Assembly (NCBI GenBank): GCA_947461805.1
Contig: CANHMJ010000039.1
Coordinates: 1-11,590 of the forward strand
DNA length: 11,590 bases
Source: Burkholderiaceae bacterium
GTDB lineage: Bacteria; Pseudomonadota; Gammaproteobacteria; Burkholderiales; Burkholderiaceae
Reading direction: 5' to 3'
A model generated the notes under the pieces. That model was not told where the DNA came from and did not search any database. It saw nothing but the letters and a program-made list of their open reading frames with translations. Position 1 is the stretch's first letter. Each line of letters opens with the position of its first letter. Position numbers and translations under genes: made by a program. Positions 7,262-11,590 of the stretch are shown here, one piece after another.

Positions 7262-8287
7262 ATGTCCGCTTACTCCTTTTTACGCCCTGGACTCTTTTGC
7301 CTTGATCCTGAGCAAGCCCATGACCTAGCGCTCAGTAGCATGGACCGTGCCCATGCCCTTGGCTTACTTTCGCGTCTCGTGCCCAAACCGGTCATTGACC
7401 CCCAGGTATTCTGCGGCTTGCCTTTGGGTAATCGGGTTGGGCTCGCTGCTGGCTTAGATAAAGATGGGAAGCACATTGATGCACTCGCCGCCTTGGGTTT
7501 TGGTTTTTTAGAAATTGGAACGGTAACGCCACTGCCACAACCTGGCAATCCAAAGCCACGCATGTTCCGTTTAAGCCAAGTCGATGGAATTATTAACCGC
7601 ATGGGCTTTAATAACGATGGCGTCGATGCGTGCGTTGCCCGCGTTAAGGCCTCGCGCTACTGGCAGTCCGGCGGTGTCATTGGCTTAAATATCGGCAAGA
7701 ACGCCAGCACCCCAATTGAAGCTGCCGCTGATGATTATGTGATCGGATTAAAAAAGGTCTACGCTGTTTCCTCTTACATCACGGTGAATATTTCGTCGCC
7801 CAATACCAAAAACCTCCGGGCACTGCAAGGCGAAGCCATGCTGCGTTCCTTGCTGAGTAGCATTCAACTTGCGCGTACTGCGCTGTGCGATGCGCATGGC
7901 GTTCGTAAACCCTTATTTCTAAAAATAGCGCCGGACCTCGATCCTACCGATATCCGTTTGATCGCCGATTTACTGCTTGAGTTTGAAATTGACGCAGTGA
8001 TTGCAACCAACACGACGATAGAGCGAGGTGCTGTCGCTCACCTAAAGCATGGCACTGAAGCTGGCGGACTTTCTGGTGCACCCGTTCGCGCCCTATCCAA
8101 TGCCGTAATACAGTCGCTCAAGCAATGCCTCGGTGACCGGATACCGATTATTGGTGTTGGTGGCATTCTGTCGGGGAGCGATGCCCAAGAAAAGCGTGCC
8201 GCTGGAGCAAGCCTGCTACAAATTTACAGCGGGCTCATTTTTAAGGGCCCGGAATTGGTTCGGGAATGCGCCCTAGCCGTGAAATAG
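7262..8287 (+). CDS. pyrD: Dihydroorotate dehydrogenase (quinone), class 2
   Basis: This 341-residue FMN flavoprotein is attached to the inner membrane face. It oxidises dihydroorotate to orotate with quinone as acceptor, the fourth step of pyrimidine synthesis. The N-terminal amphipathic extension (SFLRPGLFCLDPEQAHDLAL) is the class 2 hallmark for quinone and membrane access. FMN and substrate motifs follow: GLAAGLDKDG with Lys67, INRMGFNNDG, GLNIGKN, NISSPNT at 176-182 with likely catalytic Ser179, LKIAPDL, ATNTTIERG, GGLSGAPV, IIGVGGILSG and LLQIYSGLIFKGP. The ATG at 7262 gives the standard N-terminus; the upstream in-frame TTG at 7229 lies inside bpt and is unlikely. The gap from the bpt stop is eight bases. 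No good Shine-Dalgarno is seen, so coupling is possible. It appears to be the last gene of the co-directional run. Confidence 0.96.
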   Translation: MSAYSFLRPGLFCLDPEQAHDLALSSMDRAHALGLLSRLVPKPVIDPQVFCGLPLGNRVGLAAGLDKDGKHIDALAALGFGFLEIGTVTPLPQPGNPKPRMFRLSQVDGIINRMGFNNDGVDACVARVKASRYWQSGGVIGLNIGKNASTPIEAAADDYVIGLKKVYAVSSYITVNISSPNTKNLRALQGEAMLRSLLSSIQLARTALCDAHGVRKPLFLKIAPDLDPTDIRLIADLLLEFEIDAVIATNTTIERGAVAHLKHGTEAGGLSGAPVRALSNAVIQSLKQCLGDRIPIIGVGGILSGSDAQEKRAAGASLLQIYSGLIFKGPELVRECALAVK

Positions 8288-8324
8288 GGGTCTAAAGGGC
8301 CTCTTTCAGCCAGTCGTTTTCACA

Positions 8325-8354
8325 TTGTGCAATTTCTCAAAGATTGGCTACAAT
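8325..8354 (+). promoter_or_regulatory. Sigma70-like promoter of the IclR-family gene
   Basis: The -35 element is TTGTGC at 8325-8330 and the -10 is TACAAT at 8349-8354, with an 18-base spacer. The expected transcription start is about 8361, the A of the chosen ATG. The -10 matches consensus at five of six bases and the -35 is weaker. The -35 sits in ATTGTGCAAT, a small ATTG/CAAT dyad that could be an operator. Confidence 0.55.
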
Positions 8355-8360
8355 GAGGCA

Positions 8361-9161
8361 ATGGACACCCCCAAAGTAGCAAAAATGGCTAAAGTTCCTG
8401 GTGAGGTTGGTAAGACCGCCATTCAGGTGGTGGAGCGCATGATGAATTTGCTCGATGCACTTGCTAAGCATGAAGATGCGTGCAGCCTCAAAATTTTGGC
8501 CGAGCAAACCGCCCTGCACCCGTCTACGGCGCACCGCATCTTAAATGACATGGTGGCCTGCAGACTGGTCGAGCGCGGTGATGGCGGTACCTATCGACTC
8601 GGCCTGCGACTCTTAGAGCTTGGCAATCTAGTTAAGGCAAGGCTTTCGGTTCGGGAGGCGGCCCAAGCCCCAATGCGTACACTCCATAAAATCACTGGAG
8701 AAACCATCAACCTATCTGTACGCCAGGGTGATGAGATCGTTTACGTGGATCGCGCCTACAGCGAACGCTCCGGCATGCAAGTGGTCCGCGCGATTGGCGG
8801 TCGTGCGCCACTGCACCTCACCTCCGTTGGCAAACTCTTTTTAGCTGGCGATGACTCGACTAAAGTTCGAGCCTATGCAACCCGGACTGGCTTAGCGGGA
8901 CACACCCGCAATAGCATTACAGACTTACGTAAGCTTGAAAACGAGTTGGCCAAAGTCAATCAATCGGGGCATGCCAGCGACGATGAAGAATTAGAGTTGG
9001 GTGTCAGCTGCTTGGCGGCCGGCATTTTGGATGACACCGGCAAATTGGTTGCTGGCCTGTCGCTTAGCGCACCTACTGACCGAATTCAGGCCGATTGGCT
9101 TAAGGCACTACAAGATACAGCGATGCAAATTTCAAAAGGAATGGGATTTACCGCTAAGTAA
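8361..9161 (+). CDS. IclR-family transcriptional regulator
   Basis: This 266-residue DNA-binding regulator has an N-terminal winged helix (about 20-80), with recognition-helix region HPSTAHRILNDMV at 53-65 and the wing RGDGGTYRLG. The C-terminal IclR effector domain runs from about 95 and shows IVYVDRAYSERSGMQVV, GGRAPLHLTSVGKLFLA and the GVSCLAAGILDDTGKLVAGLSLS ending. Family members bind small organic acids or aromatics and often control adjacent catabolic genes or themselves. Here no catabolic operon adjoins it, so the target is unknown. GAGG at 8355-8358 is only two bases from the ATG, too close for a normal ribosome binding site, and the predicted transcription start coincides with this ATG. 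An internal ATG at 8385 would leave a 24-base leader but has no ribosome binding site either. The chosen start gives family-typical length. Confidence 0.93.
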   Translation: MDTPKVAKMAKVPGEVGKTAIQVVERMMNLLDALAKHEDACSLKILAEQTALHPSTAHRILNDMVACRLVERGDGGTYRLGLRLLELGNLVKARLSVREAAQAPMRTLHKITGETINLSVRQGDEIVYVDRAYSERSGMQVVRAIGGRAPLHLTSVGKLFLAGDDSTKVRAYATRTGLAGHTRNSITDLRKLENELAKVNQSGHASDDEELELGVSCLAAGILDDTGKLVAGLSLSAPTDRIQADWLKALQDTAMQISKGMGFTAK

Positions 9162-9202
9162 GTTTTTGGGAGCAATACATGCCTCCTACCAAAGCAAAAA
9201 CA
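9162..9202. other. Short convergent intergenic gap, possible weak bidirectional hairpin
   Basis: The 41 bases between the convergent iclR and pbpG stops contain an imperfect dyad. TTTGG at 9165-9169 can pair with CCAAA at 9189-9193, and GAG at 9170-9172 with CTC at 9183-9185, leaving a three-base bulge. T-runs lie on the outer flank of each strand's 5' side rather than after the stem, so it does not meet the usual intrinsic terminator pattern. Confidence 0.3.
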
Positions 9203-10309
9203 TTACATCAAGCGACGCAGTGGGCGGATCTCACTGGGATCCATTTGCTGATACCAATCTTTGACGCGTACCGCATCTGCAAAACGGGACTGAGTGCCCA
9301 CCGAATCTAAAAAGACAAGTAATAAGGGGGAGCCGTTGATATTAGCCTGCATCACCAAGCATTTACCAGCGGCACTAATGAAACCCGTTTTCTGCAATCC
9401 AATATCCATATCGCCAGAACGAACAAGGCGATTGGTATTCATAAATGTTTGCGGGCGATTATTAATCACCATGGTCAGGTCTGGCCAGGTCGAATACTCT
9501 CGAATCGCCTTGTATTGATAAGACGCACTCACCATTTTCGCTAAATCATCTGCACTGGCTACGTTCTCGCTGGACAAGCCACTTGGATCCGCAAAGTGAG
9601 AATTCCGCATACCAAGCTCACGCGCTTTTTGATTCATAGCAGTAACAAATGCAGGCACGCCGCCGGGATAGTTTCTACCCAAGGTATAGGCCGCCCGATT
9701 TTCTGAGGACATTAGCGATAACACCATTGCTTCCCGTCGCGTAAGGGGTGTACCCGTGACAAGCCGGGATTTTCCGTAACTACGGGCATCCTCCGCATTA
9801 ATCTGTATCGACTCATCCAGAGGCAAGTCAGCATCGAGTACCACCATTGCAGCCATTAATTTCGTAATAGACGCAATTGGCAGACTAACGCCCGTATTTT
9901 TTTCGAATAACACATCATTGGTATCTTGATTAACGACCATCGCCGCGCTGGATTTGAGGCTGAGGTCATCATGCTGCCCCCGCAAGCCCATCGCAGTAGC
10001 AAACGAAGGCCTTGAGCCAGTAGTTGCATTTTTTGCAGGGCGAGTTACGGTAACCCGAACATCTTTGGTTTTTTTGGCAGCGCCTGCGTTGCTTGTCTTT
10101 GCGGACTTTGTAGTGTTGCTTGGCTTGCTCGCGCTGCCGGGTTTTGCAGCGGGTGCTTTATTTGCGGATTGATTTTGTTTTGGCTTCTCTTTCGAGGACG
10201 CTTGCTTTTGATTGTTCTGGCTTGCTTGGGCAATCGCAGAGTCGGGGAAATAAGAGACCGCAAACAGGGTCATCAATAAGACTACTCCGAGCCGGCTTCG
10301 TAATCGCAT
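9203..10309 (-). CDS. pbpG: D-alanyl-D-alanine endopeptidase/carboxypeptidase (PBP7-like, peptidase family S11)
   Basis: This 368-residue periplasmic serine peptidase trims or cleaves peptidoglycan peptide cross-links. A signal peptide occupies residues 1-29 (MRLRSRLG, hydrophobic core VVLLMTLFAV, cleavage at Ala-Gln-Ala). A low-complexity linker of about 30-100 is rich in Lys, Ala, Ser, Asn and Gln. The S11 domain follows with all three penicillin-binding motifs: SITK (Ser147 nucleophile, Lys150), SEN (202-204) and KTG (307-309). The HFADPSGLSSEN stretch is typical of the PBP7/DacB-like subgroup. The ATG at 10309 was chosen for the signal peptide and for AAAAGG nine bases upstream (complement of 10319-10324); the frame stays open to 10447 but would run into the neighbouring gene. 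It lies 65 bases downstream of the EamA gene on the same strand. PbpG versus a DacA-type carboxypeptidase is a judgement from motifs and length. Confidence 0.92.
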   Translation of the reverse strand: MRLRSRLGVVLLMTLFAVSYFPDSAIAQASQNNQKQASSKEKPKQNQSANKAPAAKPGSASKPSNTTKSAKTSNAGAAKKTKDVRVTVTRPAKNATTGSRPSFATAMGLRGQHDDLSLKSSAAMVVNQDTNDVLFEKNTGVSLPIASITKLMAAMVVLDADLPLDESIQINAEDARSYGKSRLVTGTPLTRREAMVLSLMSSENRAAYTLGRNYPGGVPAFVTAMNQKARELGMRNSHFADPSGLSSENVASADDLAKMVSASYQYKAIREYSTWPDLTMVINNRPQTFMNTNRLVRSGDMDIGLQKTGFISAAGKCLVMQANINGSPLLLVFLDSVGTQSRFADAVRVKDWYQQMDPSEIRPLRRLM

Positions 10310-10330
10310 GCAGCACTGCCTTTTAACCAA

Positions 10331-10360
10331 ACAATAGCCGTAATGATAATGAACTTTGAA
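10331..10360 (-). promoter_or_regulatory. Possible promoter of the PBP7-like gene
   Basis: On the minus strand, TTCAAA (complement of 10355-10360) and TATTGT (complement of 10331-10336) are spaced by 18 bases. Each matches the sigma70 consensus at four of six positions. The gene could equally be read through from the upstream EamA gene. Confidence 0.25.
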
Positions 10361-10374
10361 GGGTTCGGGGTGAT

Positions 10375-11244
10375 TTATTGCTGCGCCTTTTGATTCACCA
10401 GCACTACTGCTCCCATCGTCAACACAATCCCCACTGCCATCATCCAAGTCAGCGGCTCATCAAACAATAACCACGCCATAATTGCAGTCGTGGGCGGCGT
10501 TAAGTACAAAAGACTGGTGACCTTGGTTGCTGCCCCCTCGCGAATCATGATGAACAGCAAGCTAACGGAACCAATCGAGATGGGGAATATAGCCCAAAGC
10601 ATCGCAATAATAACGGGCACATTCCAGACCATTGTTCCCTCTTCAAACAAGACCATGCAAATGAAGGACAGGAGCAAGGCAATACTAAACTGAATTAAGG
10701 AGCCCGATCGCAGGTCAAACACAGGGCAATACTTCTTTTGGTAAAGCGTGCCAAAAGTAATCGATAGCAATCCAGCCACTGCGAGCACATAACTGGCAAC
10801 TGGTATGGGCACAAAGTTCATCTTCTCGGCCACCACAAAACCAACTCCCGCAATTCCCAGCAATAAACCGATCCACTGACGCGGCGATACATGCTCTGAT
10901 ACCCATGCTGAAAACCAAGCTGTAATAATCGGCTGTAAGCCAACAATCAAGGCCACTAGCCCGGCCGTCATACCCAAACGAACAGCGGACCATACGCCCA
11001 TTAAGTAACCAAACTGCAGCAACATTCCAGCAACCAGCAAATGAAGCAGTTGCGATTGATTGGGCCAAGAGGCTGGGCGCCATACCAAGCTGAGCGCCGC
11101 CATGGCCAGTAAGATCCCCAAATAGCGCCAAAATAAGAACGTGGCTGGCTCCACATAGGGCATCGCCAGTTTGGCAATGATGAAGCCGGTGCTCCATAAA
11201 AGAACGAAAATAGGGGCAATTGCACCCCCAAACCTGAACCCCAT
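10375..11244 (-). CDS. EamA/DMT-superfamily transporter (RhaT/RarD-like permease)
   Basis: This 289-residue inner-membrane protein has about ten hydrophobic helices arranged as two five-helix EamA repeats, beginning IAPIFVLLWSTGFIIAKLAMPYVEPATFLFWRY. That opening, with a WSTGFIIAKL-like first helix and FLFWRY in the second, is the usual EamA entry. The second repeat starts near residue 150 (VASYVLAVAGLLSITFGTLYQKK) and ends with the LTPPTTAIMAWLLFDEPLTWMMAVGIVLTMGAVVL pattern typical of the last two helices, then a short basic tail. Members export amino acids, metabolites or nucleotide sugars; the substrate cannot be read from sequence. AAAAGGA lies just three bases before the ATG, close but usable. 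It faces away from the phasin gene and lies upstream of pbpG on the same strand, so the two may share a transcript without an obvious shared pathway. Confidence 0.92.
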   Translation of the reverse strand: MGFRFGGAIAPIFVLLWSTGFIIAKLAMPYVEPATFLFWRYLGILLAMAALSLVWRPASWPNQSQLLHLLVAGMLLQFGYLMGVWSAVRLGMTAGLVALIVGLQPIITAWFSAWVSEHVSPRQWIGLLLGIAGVGFVVAEKMNFVPIPVASYVLAVAGLLSITFGTLYQKKYCPVFDLRSGSLIQFSIALLLSFICMVLFEEGTMVWNVPVIIAMLWAIFPISIGSVSLLFIMIREGAATKVTSLLYLTPPTTAIMAWLLFDEPLTWMMAVGIVLTMGAVVLVNQKAQQ

Positions 11245-11281
11245 AAATCCTTTTGTTGACTATTTTTGATACTGTGATTCG

Positions 11282-11310
11282 ATTTTAGCCCCATGAAGCC
11301 CGCTTAAAGC
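11282..11310 (-). promoter_or_regulatory. Possible promoter of the EamA transporter gene
   Basis: On the minus strand, TAAAAT (complement of 11282-11287) is a plausible -10 and would give a leader of about 30 bases. The matching -35 region (around 11305-11310, GCTTTA on the minus strand) is poor. It overlaps the left arm of an inverted repeat. Confidence 0.28.
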
Positions 11311-11322
11311 TGAATAAGCTTT
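11306..11322. repeat. Six-base perfect inverted repeat in the divergent intergenic region
   Basis: AAAGCT at 11306-11311 and AGCTTT at 11317-11322 flank a five-base GAATA centre. It lies between the divergent EamA and phasin genes, near the presumed EamA -35. It may be an operator dyad or chance in AT-rich DNA; it lacks a following T-run that would suit a terminator for either gene. In the remaining 11323-11393 I see only AT-rich sequence with a weak TAAC/GTTA dyad at 11341-11353. Confidence 0.35.
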
Positions 11323-11393
11323 TACCTAAATAATGACTTATAACTAATTGTTATTACTATGATTTGTGAATGCTAAGGCTGGGAAATAGAAAC

Positions 11394-11411
11394 TTTGTGC
11401 AATGCAACAAA
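11394..11411. promoter_or_regulatory. Candidate PhaR-type operator over the phasin -35
   Basis: An 18-base near-palindrome has outer arms TTTGT and ACAAA and an inner TGC-AAT-GCA (TGC at 11398-11400, GCA at 11404-11406). PhaR repressors of polyhydroxyalkanoate-accumulating bacteria bind TGC/GCA-type dyads at phasin promoters and release when granules form. The dyad is seen directly; the regulator is inferred. Confidence 0.45.
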
Positions 11412-11424
11412 AAAGAACTATAAT
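11395..11424 (+). promoter_or_regulatory. Sigma70-like promoter of the phasin gene
   Basis: The -10 is a perfect TATAAT at 11419-11424. The -35 is TTGTGC at 11395-11400, with an 18-base spacer. The expected start is about 11431, giving a leader of about 52 bases that includes a run of seven C. Confidence 0.65.
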
Positions 11425-11469
11425 TAAATGAATAGTTAATAGCCATCCAGTGCCCCCCCTAAAATAATC

Positions 11470-11477
11470 GGAGAAAG
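11470..11477 (+). promoter_or_regulatory. Ribosome binding site of the phasin gene
   Basis: GGAGAAAG has its GGAG core nine bases before the ATG at 11483. It is one of the clearest ribosome binding sites in the window, consistent with an abundant granule protein. Confidence 0.7.
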
Positions 11478-11482
11478 TCGAC

Positions 11483-11590
11483 ATGAACCTCACGCCAGAA
11501 CAGCTAGCTGCAGCCCAAAAAGCCAATTTAGAAACCCTCACCGGCATCACAAACCAAGCACTGCTTAGTATTGAGAAATTGGTTGAATTG
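11483..11590 (+). CDS. phaP: Phasin family protein, N-terminal part (3' end outside window)
   Basis: Only the first 36 residues are visible: MNLTPEQLAAAQKANLETL followed by TGITNQALLSIEKLVEL. This is the common opening of Phasin_2 proteins of beta-proteobacteria, in which an amphipathic helical N-terminus with an LTPEQxxAAQKANLE motif leads into a helical bundle. Phasins are small cytoplasmic proteins, usually about 180-190 residues, that coat polyhydroxyalkanoate granules and control their number and size. The gene has its own strong promoter and ribosome binding site, with a dyad over the -35. No PHA synthase is in the window, but a 3-hydroxybutyryl-CoA dehydrogenase lies at the far left. 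The missing C-terminus prevents a check of length. Confidence 0.88.
   Translation, partial: MNLTPEQLAAAQKANLETLTGITNQALLSIEKLVEL

Noticed and set aside
8294..8320. Possible terminator after pyrD (AAAGG/TCTTT stem followed by TTTT)
   Set aside because: The stem is only five pairs with a wobble and the T-run is about ten bases away, so it does not meet intrinsic terminator criteria.
10310..10447. N-terminal extension of the PBP7-like protein
   Set aside because: It would bury the signal peptide inside the protein and overlap the EamA gene end; ATG 10309 has a ribosome binding site.
1..11590. CRISPR arrays, transposons, phage or toxin-antitoxin modules
   Set aside because: I found no regularly spaced repeats, transposase motifs, integrase motifs or small toxin-like gene pairs on either strand.

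Overview
The window looks like core chromosome of a beta-proteobacterium of the Burkholderiales. The pattern of Aat next to Bpt, a PabB-PabC fusion, a quinone-type PyrD, a phasin and many short-gap co-directional genes is reminiscent of Polynucleobacter-like Burkholderiaceae. This placement rests on recalled family resemblance and gene order, not on a search. I see no insertion sequence, phage gene, CRISPR array, tRNA or rRNA.

Positions 1-8287 hold ten plus-strand genes with very short gaps or overlaps: the C-terminal end of a 3-hydroxybutyryl-CoA dehydrogenase, a DUF3429 membrane protein, rarA, a 2-hydroxychromene-2-carboxylate isomerase/kappa-GST-like protein (4-base overlap with rarA), a secreted cyclophilin, a PabB-PabC fusion, a zinc-ribbon Nudix hydrolase, aat, bpt (4-base overlap with aat) and pyrD. 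Their functions are mixed (fork maintenance, folding, folate, N-degron tagging, pyrimidines). The tight packing suggests one or a few long transcripts rather than a pathway. Only aat and bpt form an obvious functional pair: both attach residues to protein N-termini, feeding ClpS/ClpAP degradation.

Positions 8288-9161 hold an IclR-family regulator with its own sigma70-like promoter. The predicted transcription start falls on the chosen ATG, so the mRNA may be leaderless. It converges, across 41 bases, on a minus-strand pair: an EamA/DMT-type exporter followed by a PBP7-like peptidoglycan DD-peptidase with an unusually basic linker.

Positions 11245-11482 are an AT-rich divergent intergenic region. 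It carries a strong promoter with a TGC-AAT-GCA dyad at the -35 and leads into a phasin gene that runs off the right edge. Phasins coat polyhydroxyalkanoate granules, and the dyad resembles the TGC/GCA-type sites of PhaR repressors. The iclR and phasin promoters share the same 9-base block at -35 with identical spacing to -10, which is the most interesting non-coding pattern here. I found no convincing new multi-gene system; the window is mostly ordinary housekeeping DNA.
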